64,000 nucleotides of DNA from Thiodiazotropha sp040506775 (lineage in GTDB: Bacteria > Pseudomonadota > Gammaproteobacteria > Chromatiales > Chromatiaceae): positions 1 through 64,000 of the forward strand of contig JBEVWC010000004.1 in the NCBI GenBank assembly GCA_040506775.1. The letters run 5' to 3'. Numbering within the stretch: the stretch's first letter is position 1; each line of letters begins with the position of its first letter. A program made the translations under genes and the position numbers. The notes below the pieces were generated by a model. That model was not told the DNA's origin. It did not search any database and saw nothing but the letters and a program-made list of their open reading frames with translations. This document shows, piece by piece, positions 35,185 through 44,417 of this stretch.

Positions 35185-35992
35185 TCAACCCATCGGGATC
35201 TTCGACTCCGGTATCGGCGGGCTTACGGTGCTCAGCCATATCCGTCAGATGCTTCCCAAGGAACATCTGATCTATGTCTCGGATCGGGCTCACCTGCCCT
35301 ATGGCAATAAGGACGAGGCCTTCGTCCTCAAACGTGCGCAGCACATCACCCGGTTTCTCATGCAACGCCAGGTCAAAGGCATTGTGATTGCCTGCAACAC
35401 CGCCACGGCCGCAGCGGTCAAACATCTGCGGGCGGCTTACGACCTGCCGATCGTCGGCATGGAGCCCGGGGTGAAACCAGCCATTCAACTGAGCAGCCGG
35501 GGTCGCATCGGCGTGCTGGCCACCCAGGGTACTTTGAGCAGCGGAAAGTTCCGTTCCCTGCTGCGCGAGCACGCGCGAGAATCCCAGGTCATCATCTGTC
35601 CCTGCCAGGGTTGGGTCGAAGCGATCGAATTCATGGGACCGGAGCACCCCGAAACCCGGGAAATCGTCCATCGGCAGTTGCAGCCGGTGCTCGAATCGGG
35701 TGTGGACACCCTGGTTCTGGGCTGCACCCACTACCCCTTTCTGAAACCCAGCATCGAACAATCCGCCGGTTCGGCGGTAACCATCATCGACACCGGACCC
35801 GCAGTGGCGCGTCAGCTGTTTCGACGACTCGAGGAGCAGGATTTACTGAACCGGTGCAATCAACCCGGGCAGGAGGAGTTCTGGTGCAGCGCTCCGCCGG
35901 AACAGACCCGGGAGCTGATCGAACGCCTGAGAGGCCAGCCGACCCGGGTTCAGGCCTTGCCGGAGGAACCTATCTGGGACACACGCTCGTAG
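35174..35992 (+). CDS. murI: glutamate racemase MurI
   Basis: MurI makes D-glutamate for peptidoglycan. The 272-residue protein has IGIFDSGIGGLTVLSHI, the two catalytic cysteines in IACNTATAAAVK and LVLGCTHYPFL, and VIDTG-like IIDTGPAVARQ. The start at 35174 (MPSDQPIG) is chosen; it overlaps the kinase gene end by 11 nt. Its 3' end overlaps the convergent ubiT gene by 43 nt. Confidence 0.96.
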   Translation: MPSDQPIGIFDSGIGGLTVLSHIRQMLPKEHLIYVSDRAHLPYGNKDEAFVLKRAQHITRFLMQRQVKGIVIACNTATAAAVKHLRAAYDLPIVGMEPGVKPAIQLSSRGRIGVLATQGTLSSGKFRSLLREHARESQVIICPCQGWVEAIEFMGPEHPETREIVHRQLQPVLESGVDTLVLGCTHYPFLKPSIEQSAGSAVTIIDTGPAVARQLFRRLEEQDLLNRCNQPGQEEFWCSAPPEQTRELIERLRGQPTRVQALPEEPIWDTRS

Positions 35993-36450
35993 AGCCTGAG
36001 ACCCTGCTCCACCATACGGTAGACCTCCTTGGGAATCGGCAACTCAGCGGGATCCACCGCAGCCAGCATGTTTTTCAGATGCACACCGAGACCGGTGTCC
36101 CCATCCATGACCAGGTAGCGTTGAAAAAACAGGGTATCCGGATCTTCCCGGCCGGCAATCAGCAACAAATAGTCATATACGCTGCCGGTGACACTCAGAT
36201 CTGCTGGCCGTTTTCCGGCTTCCGCAATCCGTCCCTGTTCCAAGGTCAGTGCATACTGCAAACCCGCATCGCGGACCCGAATATGCACCACCCGGCCCTC
36301 CAGAAAATCGAGTTCACCCTCTGCGATCTGGGTCTGGAATACCCGGTTCAAGAGTTTGCTCAGGATCATGCCATGCAGCTTGCCCGGCACCATACGCAGT
36401 GGCAGAGACAGGGGAGCAGGCATCAGGGGACGTTTGTTCAGGGCAGGCAT
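35950..36450 (-). CDS. ubiT: O2-independent ubiquinone biosynthesis accessory factor UbiT
   Basis: A 166-residue SCP2-domain lipid-binding protein (YhbT/UbiT family). It has KLLNRVFQTQIAEGELDFLE, then RVRDAGLQYALTLEQGRI, DLSVTGSVYDYLLLIAGREDP-type text and TLFFQRYLVMDGDTGLGV. UbiT binds ubiquinone intermediates for UbiU-UbiV in anaerobic synthesis. Its 3' end overlaps murI on the opposite strand by 43 nt. An internal ATG at residue 10 is possible as the start. Confidence 0.93.
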   Translation of the reverse strand: MPALNKRPLMPAPLSLPLRMVPGKLHGMILSKLLNRVFQTQIAEGELDFLEGRVVHIRVRDAGLQYALTLEQGRIAEAGKRPADLSVTGSVYDYLLLIAGREDPDTLFFQRYLVMDGDTGLGVHLKNMLAAVDPAELPIPKEVYRMVEQGLRLYERVSQIGSSGKA

Positions 36451-36624
36451 GTCGGGCGCCTCTTGGTAACTACAGGATCCGGCACATCCGGATTGGATAA
36501 AACCGCTCAGTCAGTCACCCAACAACGGATTGTTCCGGGTTAATAGGCCGCTAATGCCGTGGTACTGAGCGCCTCAGTGGCGCTATCATATCAATTGTCC
36601 AATCAAACGCGAAAGCTGTACATC

Positions 36625-37527
36625 ATGTCGATCCTGTCTGAATCACCGTTCCTGCCACAAAACCGGGATGCCTATCATCGCTGGCGCGATGAGAAACTGA
36701 GTGACTACCCGACCTCACTGGATGACCTGGTGGTGGAAATCGCTGATCCCCGCCACATCACCCAGGCGGAACACGACCAGATTCAGGTGCTCTGCCAAAA
36801 GTCCAATATGGCCATCTGGGCCGGACTGTCCGGTCATGATGCGGACAAACAGATCATCCGCCAACTGGGATTTCGCTTCGGGTTACAGAACCTGGACCAC
36901 AACATGTGCGCCGACAATGACGCCATCACCTCACTTACGGTGCAGTCCGATGCCCTGCGCAAGGGCTACATCCCCTACTCCGACCGCCCAATCGCCTGGC
37001 ATACGGATGGCTACTACAACGACCTGCAACACCAGATTCACGGGTTGCTGCTGCATTGTGTACAGCCGGCCGAGACCGGTGGTGAGAATGATCTGCTGGA
37101 TCACGAGATCGTGTTCCTGCGTATCATGGATGAGAACCCGAACTATATCCGCGCCCTGATGCATCCCCAGGCCATGACCATCCCGGCCAATGTGTCGGAG
37201 GGCGAGGAACTGCGGCCCGACCGCAGTGGCCCGGTGTTTTCGATCCATGCCGACGGACACCTGCACATGCGCTACACCGATCGCAGCCGCAGTATCGAAT
37301 GGCGGGACGATCCACTGCTCAACGAAGCCGTGGCATTCCTCAAGAACCTCCTGCATACCCCATCCGAGTGGCATTTTCACGGCAAGCTGCAAGCGGGTCA
37401 GGGACTGATCTGCAACAACGTGCTTCACACACGCAGTGGCTTTGAGGATGGGGAGAGGCCACGTCTGATCTACCGGGCACGTTATTTCGATCGCATACAT
37501 CACTGCGAATACCAGCAGACCGGCTGA
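36625..37527 (+). CDS. TauD/TfdA-family Fe(II)/2-oxoglutarate dioxygenase
   Basis: A 300-residue dioxygenase with the facial triad: His and Asp in AWHTDGYYNDL and the distal His in NNVLHTRSGF, then the oxoglutarate-binding Arg in RPRLIYRARYFDR. The start at 36625 (MSILSESPFLPQNRDAY) is chosen; the frame is open 22 codons further back but without coding character. Members use varied substrates such as taurine, sulfonates or trimethyllysine-like compounds, and none is indicated by neighbours. It is a single gene. Confidence 0.85.
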   Translation: MSILSESPFLPQNRDAYHRWRDEKLSDYPTSLDDLVVEIADPRHITQAEHDQIQVLCQKSNMAIWAGLSGHDADKQIIRQLGFRFGLQNLDHNMCADNDAITSLTVQSDALRKGYIPYSDRPIAWHTDGYYNDLQHQIHGLLLHCVQPAETGGENDLLDHEIVFLRIMDENPNYIRALMHPQAMTIPANVSEGEELRPDRSGPVFSIHADGHLHMRYTDRSRSIEWRDDPLLNEAVAFLKNLLHTPSEWHFHGKLQAGQGLICNNVLHTRSGFEDGERPRLIYRARYFDRIHHCEYQQTG

Positions 37528-37625
37528 AACCCGGACGGTCCCCAGCCGTCGCCCGGGTGCAGGTTGGATGCTGCTTTCTCGGTGTGTAGCGACCTTTTAC
37601 AGGTGGACAGACGGGGAATGTCTGC

Positions 37626-38282
37626 TCAGAAAAAGCCCCGTTCACGCAGCAGCTGCTCGGTCACTCCGGAAGACCCGGATTGCGATGCCTGCTCACCGAG
37701 CATCAGCCTCTCCAGATAGCGGGCAATCAGATCCACTTCCAGATTGACTTCGGTGCCTGCCTGATAGCCATCCATGATGGTCTCCTGCAGGGTATGCGGG
37801 ACCAGATTCAGTTCGAACCTCGCCCCGTTGACACCATTGACGGTGAGACTGACCCCATCCACACAGATCGATCCCTTGTGCGCGATGTAGCGAGCCAGTT
37901 CCCCGGGCGCCTCGATTTCGAAACGGATCGAGCGCGCGTCTGCCCGCCGGTCGATCAAGCGGCCGATCCCGTCCACGTGTCCGCTGACAAGGTGCCCGCC
38001 AAGCCGGGTATTAAGAGTCAGCGCCTTTTCCAGGTTCAGGGCAGCCCCGGGTTTGAGGTTTTTCAGGGTCGTCAACTCCAGGGTCTCCCGCGACACATCT
38101 GCCTGAAACCCCCGGGAATTGAGACTGATCACGGTCAGGCAGATCCCGTTGGTGGCGATACTGTCTCCCAGCGCCACATCGCTGAGATCCAAAGCGCCGC
38201 TGTCTACCGTCAAACGGCAGTCTCCCCCGCGAGATTCGCTCTGCTGCAAGCGGCCGATGGCCTGGATGATGCCGGTGAACAT
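37626..38282 (-). CDS. ribE: riboflavin synthase alpha subunit RibE
   Basis: Converts two lumazine molecules to riboflavin. The 218-residue protein starts MFTGIIQAIGRLQQ and has two lumazine-binding repeats (DSIATNGICLTVISLNSRGF in the first, KGSICVDGVSLTVNGV in the second). It lies 50 nt downstream of ribD on the same strand. No FMN riboswitch was recognised in the gap. Some databases name this gene ribC. Confidence 0.96.
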   Translation of the reverse strand: MFTGIIQAIGRLQQSESRGGDCRLTVDSGALDLSDVALGDSIATNGICLTVISLNSRGFQADVSRETLELTTLKNLKPGAALNLEKALTLNTRLGGHLVSGHVDGIGRLIDRRADARSIRFEIEAPGELARYIAHKGSICVDGVSLTVNGVNGARFELNLVPHTLQETIMDGYQAGTEVNLEVDLIARYLERLMLGEQASQSGSSGVTEQLLRERGFF

Positions 38283-38332
38283 GGAAAGCTCCTGTGCGCG
38301 CTACTCGTTGCCTGTGGTACCGCTCGTCTGAT

Positions 38333-39457
38333 TCAGGTTGCGGAACCAGGAATGGCGGTCAAACGGATATCCGGTCCGATCTGCCGCACATCGGTGATGC
38401 GCAGGGGAATGCGCTGTTTCATACTCTGGATCTCAGGCAGGTGAAACAGTCCCCGCGCGCCATCGCCCATGATGTGTGGAGCCTGGTAGACGATCAGTTC
38501 ATCGATCAGACCTTGCTCCAGCAGGGCGCCTGCCAGGGTTGCGCCGCTCTCCACCAGTACATCGTTGATCTCCTGGCTGGCAAGAAAGCGCATCACTTCC
38601 CACAGATCCAAACGGCCCTGCTCACCAGGCAACATCACCACCTGGGCGCCTGCCGCCTCGAGGGCAGCACCGTGAGTCGGATTTTCATCCTGACAGATGA
38701 CCAGGGTCAAACCCGGCAGGGAGAGCATTTTTGATTCTGCCGGAGTATCCAGGGAAGGGTCCAGAACCACCCGCACCGGCTTCGGCAACGGCAGATCCGA
38801 ATCGATTTCCAGTTCTTCGTGACTGAGCCGAACCGTCAGTGAGGGATCGTCCGACAACAGGGTACCCACACCGGTCAGAACCGCACCGCTGAGGGCCCGC
38901 AGGCGTTGAACATCGGAACGCGCCTGGGCTGATGTGATCCACTGGCTCTCCCCGCTCGCCATGGCAGTGCGTCCGTCCAGGCTCATGGCGAGTTTACAGC
39001 GGATATAGGGCAACCCCTGGGACATGCGTTTGATAAATCCCGGATTGAGGGCCATGGCCTGGGTCTGCATGATCCCCTCGACCACCTCGATTCCGGCCGC
39101 CCGCAGGCGTTCGAAACCCTGACCGGCGACTTTCGGGTTGGGATCCCGCATCGCCGCCACCACACGCCTGACACCTGCCTCGATCAGACCTTCGGTACAG
39201 GGCGGTGTGCGTCCCTGGTGACAGCAGGGCTCCAGCGTGACATAGGCAGTGGACCCTCGGGCCCGTTCTCCGGCCGCTGCCAGGGCGTTGCGCTCCGCGT
39301 GGGGCTCACCGGCCCGCCGGTGATATCCCTCACCGACCACACCTCCATCAGCTACCAGCACACATCCGACCCGGGGGTTGGGTTGCGTGGTGTAACGGGC
39401 CTGGGCCGCGAGTTGAATCGCCCGGGCCATATGGCGGTGATCCTGTTCGAGGCTCAA
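38333..39457 (-). CDS. ribD: bifunctional riboflavin deaminase-reductase RibD
   Basis: Deaminates and then reduces the pyrimidine intermediate of riboflavin. The 374-residue protein has the zinc deaminase motif HAERNAL with PCCHQGRTPPC in the N-terminal half (about 1-145). The C-terminal reductase domain has KLAMSLDGRTAMASGES, LTGVGTLLSDDPSLTVR and VLVESGATLAGALLEQGLID. It overlaps the nrdR stop by 4 nt, the common nrdR-ribD order. Confidence 0.97.
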   Translation of the reverse strand: MSLEQDHRHMARAIQLAAQARYTTQPNPRVGCVLVADGGVVGEGYHRRAGEPHAERNALAAAGERARGSTAYVTLEPCCHQGRTPPCTEGLIEAGVRRVVAAMRDPNPKVAGQGFERLRAAGIEVVEGIMQTQAMALNPGFIKRMSQGLPYIRCKLAMSLDGRTAMASGESQWITSAQARSDVQRLRALSGAVLTGVGTLLSDDPSLTVRLSHEELEIDSDLPLPKPVRVVLDPSLDTPAESKMLSLPGLTLVICQDENPTHGAALEAAGAQVVMLPGEQGRLDLWEVMRFLASQEINDVLVESGATLAGALLEQGLIDELIVYQAPHIMGDGARGLFHLPEIQSMKQRIPLRITDVRQIGPDIRLTAIPGSAT

Positions 39458-39966
39458 GCGCCCTCCTCCTCATCACCCAGCAGATCCAGCTGACGCCGGC
39501 GTGCCTCCGGACTGGGTTGCTGTTCCAACCGTTCAATCTCTTCCCGGAAGGCGTTCACATCCTCAAACTTCCGATACACCGAGGCAAAGCGCACATAGGC
39601 GACCTGGTCGAGCCGCTTCAGCTCCTCCATCACCATCTCCCCAATGTCCAGGGAGGGCACTTCACGCTCACCCCCCGCCATCAGTTTTCGGGTGATGTGA
39701 TTGATCGCGGCATCCACCTGCTCTGCGCTCACCGGGCGCTTCTCCAGGGCCCTGGCCATACCGGCGCGCAGCTTACGGCCATCGAAATGGGTGCGGCTGC
39801 CATCCTGCTTGACCACCCAGGGCAGGTTCAATTCGGCGGTTTCGTAGGTGGTGAAACGCTCTTTGCACACCGTGCACTCCCGGCGACGGCGTATCTGGTC
39901 ACCCTCACCCGCGAGGCGGGAGTCGATGACCTTGGTGTCCTGGGCTCCGCAGAAAGGGCAGCGCAT
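39454..39966 (-). CDS. nrdR: transcriptional repressor NrdR
   Basis: NrdR represses ribonucleotide reductase genes in response to ATP/dATP. The 170-residue protein has a zinc ribbon with Cys3, Cys6, Cys31 and Cys34 (MRCPFCGAQDTKVIDSR, CTVC) and an ATP-cone domain (about 46-136). The start at 39966 is chosen; upstream in-frame codons lie in a heptamer repeat tract. It lies 130 nt downstream of glyA and overlaps ribD by 4 nt. Confidence 0.97.
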   Translation of the reverse strand: MRCPFCGAQDTKVIDSRLAGEGDQIRRRRECTVCKERFTTYETAELNLPWVVKQDGSRTHFDGRKLRAGMARALEKRPVSAEQVDAAINHITRKLMAGGEREVPSLDIGEMVMEELKRLDQVAYVRFASVYRKFEDVNAFREEIERLEQQPSPEARRRQLDLLGDEEEGA

Positions 39967-39975
39967 GGGGTTGTC

Positions 39976-40008
39976 AGTTTTGAGTTTTGAGTTTTGAGTT
40001 TTGAGTTG
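39976..40008. repeat. AGTTTTG heptamer tandem repeat
   Basis: Four exact copies of AGTTTTG (39976-40003) plus a partial copy lie 10 nt upstream of the nrdR start. The complement AACTCAAAACTC occurs at 40062-40073 and 40083-40094, near the end of glyA, so the two parts can pair into a long stem across about 55 nt. Copy number could vary by slippage. Confidence 0.75.
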
Positions 40009-40061
40009 CGCCCGAGATCCCGGAATACACATTCATCGTGATACTCCGATCGATGCTGGGT

Positions 40062-40094
40062 AACTCAAAACTCATCACTCACAACTCAAAACTC
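40062..40094. repeat. inverted partner of the heptamer repeat
   Basis: Two copies of AACTCAAAACTC, reverse complementary to the AGTTTTGAGTT phase of the repeat at 39976-40008. They lie directly after the glyA stop and may act as its transcript end or as a barrier between glyA and nrdR. Confidence 0.6.
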
Positions 40095-40095
40095 T

Positions 40096-41352
40096 TCAGC
40101 TTCCGTAGACTGGATATTTAGCACAGATGTCCAGCACCTTAGACTTGACGGCTTCGATCACCGCCTGATCACCCCGGCTGTCGATCACATCACACATCCA
40201 TCCGGCCAGTTCCACGCACTCCGCTTCATTGAAACCACGGGTGGTAACCGCCGGGGTACCGACACGGATACCCGAGGTCACGAAGGGGGATTGGGGATCG
40301 TTGGGAACCGCGTTTTTGTTCACCGTGATATTCGCGGCGCCCAGCCAGGCATCCACGTCTTTACCGGTGAGTCCGGCCTCGATGAAACTCACCAGGAACA
40401 GGTGGTCATCGGTGCCCTTGGACACCACATCGTAACCCCGCTCCATAAACACCTTGGCCATGGCGCGGGCGTTATCGATCACCTGCTGCTGATAGACCTT
40501 GTACTCAGGCTCCATGGCTTCCTTGAAGGCCACCGCCTTGGCGGCGATCACATGCATCAGGGGACCGCCCTGGGTACCCGGGAACACCAGGGAGTTGAGT
40601 TTCTTTTCGATTTCGGGATTCGCCTTGGCGAGAATCAGACCTCCACGGGGACCGCGCAGGGTCTTGTGGGTGGTTGTGGTGGTGACATCGGCAATCTGCA
40701 CCGGGCTCGGATAGAGTCCAGCGGCGATCAGTCCGGCCACGTGAGCCATATCGACGAACAGATAGGCACCCACCTCATCAGCGATATCCCGAAAACGCTG
40801 CCAATCCACCACCCGGGAGTAGGCGGAGAAACCGGCCACAATCATTTTCGGTTTGTGTTCCCTGGCCAGACGTGCCACTTCATCGTAGTCGATCTCACCG
40901 GTTTGCGGATTCAGACCGTACTGGATGGCGTTGTAAATCTTGCCGGAGAAGTTGGGTTTCGCACCGTGAGTGAGATGTCCGCCATGGGCCAGACTCATTC
41001 CCAGCACAGTATCACCAGGCTGGCAAAGGGCCATGTAGACCGCGGCGTTGGCCTGGGAACCGGAATGGGGCTGGACATTGGCATAATCGGCATGGAACAG
41101 GGCCTTGGCCCGATCGATCGCCAACTGCTCCGCGACATCCACGTTCTCGCAGCCGCCGTAGTAGCGCTTGCCCGGGTAGCCCTCGGCGTACTTGTTGGTC
41201 ATCACGCCGCCCTGGGCCTGCATCACACGGGGACTGGTGTAGTTTTCGGACGCAATCAGCTCGATGTGCTCCTCCTGACGGCGCTCTTCCGCCTGGATGG
41301 CTTGCCACAGCTCATCATCATAGCCCTGAATCTGCATACTCTTGTGAAACAT
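40096..41352 (-). CDS. glyA: serine hydroxymethyltransferase GlyA
   Basis: A PLP enzyme that interconverts serine and glycine and loads one-carbon units on tetrahydrofolate. The 418-residue protein has IELIASENYTSPRVMQ, NKYAEGYPGKRYYGG, NVQPHSGSQANAAVY and the PLP-binding Lys in TTTTHKTLRGPRGG. The start at 41352 (MFHKSMQIQGYDDEL) is chosen because the open frame continues upstream without coding character. It leads the glyA-nrdR-ribD-ribE row. Confidence 0.98.
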   Translation of the reverse strand: MFHKSMQIQGYDDELWQAIQAEERRQEEHIELIASENYTSPRVMQAQGGVMTNKYAEGYPGKRYYGGCENVDVAEQLAIDRAKALFHADYANVQPHSGSQANAAVYMALCQPGDTVLGMSLAHGGHLTHGAKPNFSGKIYNAIQYGLNPQTGEIDYDEVARLAREHKPKMIVAGFSAYSRVVDWQRFRDIADEVGAYLFVDMAHVAGLIAAGLYPSPVQIADVTTTTTHKTLRGPRGGLILAKANPEIEKKLNSLVFPGTQGGPLMHVIAAKAVAFKEAMEPEYKVYQQQVIDNARAMAKVFMERGYDVVSKGTDDHLFLVSFIEAGLTGKDVDAWLGAANITVNKNAVPNDPQSPFVTSGIRVGTPAVTTRGFNEAECVELAGWMCDVIDSRGDQAVIEAVKSKVLDICAKYPVYGS

Positions 41353-41519
41353 CGCGCGCCCTCTCCAGCTGGTGAAACAGGGGGCGAAATATAGCAAAAA
41401 TTCCGCGAGACGTCCCGTCAAAAGCTACCGATCGGCAAGCCTGCTGTATCCAGGTGCCGGTGGTCTGCGCAGTCGGGGGATCAGTGGAATGAAAAATATG
41501 GAAAATGGCGGTTTAACAA

Positions 41520-41553
41520 GCGGATTCACCCCCATGAGAACGGGTGAATCCGC
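41520..41553 (-). terminator. terminator hairpin after the chain-length determinant gene
   Basis: A perfect 12-bp inverted repeat GCGGATTCACCC / GGGTGAATCCGC with a 10-nt loop lies 50 nt beyond the stop of the minus-strand gene at 41603. It is followed on that strand by TTGTTAAA. Confidence 0.6.
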
Positions 41554-41602
41554 ATGTCAGCCGGTAAGCAAGCGCCTTGGCAGGCTATCCGATGGGTTCG
41601 TC

Positions 41603-43225
41603 TCAGGATTTGCTGAAAATGCCTGTCGCTTTCAACAGTTCGAGAATCTCGTCCCGCCAACCCAGCACGTAGACAGCCGCCACCGCCACGAAAATCAGCA
41701 GCAACAGGAGGAACACCGAGATGAAACCACCGATCTCGAGCCGGCGTTTCATCCGCACATCGTCCGTCATGACCCGCGATACCTGTCCCAGTACCGGAAA
41801 TTCCAGTTCTGTACGCAGCGTCTTGGGATCAAAATAGACCGGTTTGATCTGTGACAGCAGAAATGCGAGCCCTCCTCCCAAACCGAGCGCCATGATCATC
41901 ACCACCACACTGAACATCAGACGTTTGGGTCCGACCGGCAGCAGTGGAATACTCGGCGGCTCGACCACGCGGAATTTCAGATTGTCGCCTGCCTCGTCCG
42001 CCTGCTCCGACATTCGCGCGGATTCCAGGCGCTGAACCAGTTCCTGATAGTTCTGCTTGTTGATGTTGTAGTCACGGTTCAGGCGGGTCAATTCCGCTTC
42101 AACCTTGGGCAGGGTATCGAGCTTCTTTTTCAGTTCGTCGACCCTTTCACTGAACTCCTGGGCGCGCAGACGAATGGTTCTCAGTTCGACTTCAGACTGG
42201 CGATAGGAGAGCTTCAGCTGTTCCAGGGCGGTGGATACATTCGAGGAAGATCCCCCACCTGCAGCGGGTGGTGCATAAGAGGGAGGAGCGTCTTCCGCCT
42301 GTCTCTTCAATTCCTCGATTTTGGATTTAAGCTCCTGCACATCCGGATGATTTTCCGTGTATTTAAGAAGCAGTTCGTCGAGTCGCGTCTGCATGGCCAG
42401 AAGTCGCTGCGCCATGGGGGAGTTGGACATGCTGGACAGGCCGAGACTTTGCTGGCGACGTTGCTCCTCTTCAAGCGTGGTGGTGTACTGACGCTTGAGT
42501 TCATCCCGGCGAATGGTCGCCTCTTTGAGCTCCAGTTGGACGGTATCGAGTTCATTGCGCGCCACTTCAAGCCGGTTGAAGATGCCACCGCTCTCCCGGG
42601 GCAGGGTATCCACATTTTTACGCTTGAAATCGGTGAGACGGTTTTCCGCCTCCACCAGGCGGTTTTCATACTCTACGATCTGCTGCTGCAGGAACTGCTG
42701 AGCGGTATCGGATTCAATCCGGGTATCGCCCAGAGCACTCTCGACAAAGATGTCGAGCAGGACCTTAACCACCCGTTGCGCCATGTAACGGTCACCGTAG
42801 ACGAAGCGGATGATGTAAAAATTCTCGGTTTCATTACTTCCGGGTATTGGTCTGCGATTGACCTCGATCACGATGGTGCTACGCAGCCAGTTTATGAGCT
42901 TTTCCTCTTCTTCCCGATTGGCCGTCTTATGGTCCAGATCGGTCATCATGATCAGTTTTTTCAGGTTCTCATGGCTGAGCAGGGTGCGTGTCATGAGATG
43001 CAGGCGCTGGTTCATGTCGTTCTGTACCGCCAGTCCCTGCAGCAGCGGCCGCAGCACGCTGTCGGTGTCCACATAGACCTTGGCCTCCGACTGGTACTGA
43101 TCGGGCATGGCGAAGACCACGGCCCATCCCAGGACGGCAAAGATCCAGGAAAACGTGATCGCCAGCCAGCGAAAACGCCAGGCTGAACGGATATAACTCT
43201 TGATGCGAAAAATGATGTCGTTCAT
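41603..43225 (-). CDS. XrtA-type polysaccharide chain-length determinant (Wzz/GNVR family)
   Basis: A 540-residue inner-membrane protein of the Wzz family with an N-terminal membrane helix (about 17-38, WLAITFSWIFAVLGWAVVFA), a periplasmic coiled coil (about 190-425), and a C-terminal helix (about 440-462, MFSVVVMIMALGLGGGLAFL). An extra hydrophobic segment lies near 505-525 (ISVFLLLLLIFVAVAAVYVL). The Wzz domain (YQSEAKVYVDTDSVLRPLL) fits the group found in exosortase (XrtA/EpsH) clusters. No other exopolysaccharide or exosortase gene is adjacent, so it appears isolated here. A hairpin terminator follows. Confidence 0.85.
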   Translation of the reverse strand: MNDIIFRIKSYIRSAWRFRWLAITFSWIFAVLGWAVVFAMPDQYQSEAKVYVDTDSVLRPLLQGLAVQNDMNQRLHLMTRTLLSHENLKKLIMMTDLDHKTANREEEEKLINWLRSTIVIEVNRRPIPGSNETENFYIIRFVYGDRYMAQRVVKVLLDIFVESALGDTRIESDTAQQFLQQQIVEYENRLVEAENRLTDFKRKNVDTLPRESGGIFNRLEVARNELDTVQLELKEATIRRDELKRQYTTTLEEEQRRQQSLGLSSMSNSPMAQRLLAMQTRLDELLLKYTENHPDVQELKSKIEELKRQAEDAPPSYAPPAAGGGSSSNVSTALEQLKLSYRQSEVELRTIRLRAQEFSERVDELKKKLDTLPKVEAELTRLNRDYNINKQNYQELVQRLESARMSEQADEAGDNLKFRVVEPPSIPLLPVGPKRLMFSVVVMIMALGLGGGLAFLLSQIKPVYFDPKTLRTELEFPVLGQVSRVMTDDVRMKRRLEIGGFISVFLLLLLIFVAVAAVYVLGWRDEILELLKATGIFSKS

Positions 43226-43711
43226 CTGTGTGTATCTTTGCGGTCCCGATCCATTGCCTGCCCCTGGCCAGAATGCCCTGTGTTTCGGGCCTCATGGCGG
43301 TGACCACGGAATGCATCCATGAGCACCTCTTCCAGACAACACCTCAAATAAATATCGTATGATTATGTTTTTAAAACAATTCCAATGCAAATTTCAGAAA
43401 CTGCACGAAGCATGGAACTGAGGATTACTCAGCTGTTGTCGATCCTCAGCAGCAATCCCTTGGGTCACATGAGCAGGATTCTGCAGCATTCTAATGGAGA
43501 ACGGTCCACCAAAGTAGTCAATATTACCCGTTGGACGTTGAATTCCCGTTTTCGGGGCATTTATTTCCGAATCACAGTGCCGAATCCGTCACCGGCGTGC
43601 ACGATGCGGGCTCAGACTCCAGAGGTTGAAATTCGTTCTATCCTTGGGGGTAACGCAGGCGCATCGGCCCATCACCCATTCGACCAACCATCCTGACAGG
43701 ACAACCCGGGC
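43226..43711. other. divergent intergenic region
   Basis: About 486 nt between the minus-strand chain-length gene and a plus-strand unknown gene. An AT-rich stretch lies at about 43345-43385 (TAAATATCGTATGATTATG), suitable for promoters. A short open frame at 43385-43696 (103 codons, M-Q-I-S-E-T start) has no recognised similarity and uncertain status. Confidence 0.35.
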
Positions 43712-44371
43712 ATGAACGGACATTCCAAATGCATCGATGGTGTCTACTACCCGGAGTTTCATCCGGGCTGGGGTGGCTGTGCCGAGGAGCTGTTCCACTA
43801 TACGTCCCGCTACATCGCGTGTACCGAAGCCTTTCTGCGCAATCTGGCGGACCAGCGGCAGTTCAACCTCAGCGGATACCGGGCCAGTATGCTCAGCGAT
43901 GAACAGCGGCGTCTCATGGCTGCGGTGCTGGCGGGACCGCCTGACCAGGTCGCAGCCCGGGCCATCACACAAGTGGTAAGGTCCGTGATCTCAGGGGAAC
44001 AACAGCTCAGCGAGGATTTGCTGACTCAGTTTCAGGACCAGCTGAAGGTGATTCCCGAGGGGGTACCCCTGGTTTACGCGGATCTGCCCCAACGCGGCGA
44101 AGCACCGGATGTCGCTCCCCTCGATCCCTTTTTGAACCTGGCCGACCGACTGAGCCTGCCGGTGGCCGTGCGGGGTCACCATGTGGAGATCCAGCTGAAG
44201 TTGCTGGCGCAGCACCTGGACTCCGCCAATGTTTCATTGCGCAATGCGCTTCAGGACGCGATTCTGAAGCTTCATTTTGCCGGCTATCTGCTGAAAAATC
44301 ATCCGGGCCTGACCCACAAGTCCGCTTTGCAGCTCGATGATCAGGACTCCGGATCCGCTTCGACCGAATAA
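43712..44371 (+). CDS. hypothetical protein
   Basis: A 219-residue soluble protein with no recognised family. It starts MNGHSKCIDGVYYPEFHPGW and has a helical middle (EAFLRNLADQRQFNLSGYRA) and a C-terminal helical part (LRNALQDAILKLHFAGYLLK). It has no signal peptide and no membrane segment. It stands alone, with its end 46 nt from the convergent speA stop. Codon use matches the chromosomal background. Confidence 0.65.
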   Translation: MNGHSKCIDGVYYPEFHPGWGGCAEELFHYTSRYIACTEAFLRNLADQRQFNLSGYRASMLSDEQRRLMAAVLAGPPDQVAARAITQVVRSVISGEQQLSEDLLTQFQDQLKVIPEGVPLVYADLPQRGEAPDVAPLDPFLNLADRLSLPVAVRGHHVEIQLKLLAQHLDSANVSLRNALQDAILKLHFAGYLLKNHPGLTHKSALQLDDQDSGSASTE

Positions 44372-44417
44372 TACCGATTGGCATCGTATCGATCAGTCGC
44401 GGGCGACGATACAGGCC

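Noticed and set aside
38283..38332. FMN riboswitch between ribD and ribE.
   Set aside because: The gap is only 50 nt and has no RFN element features.
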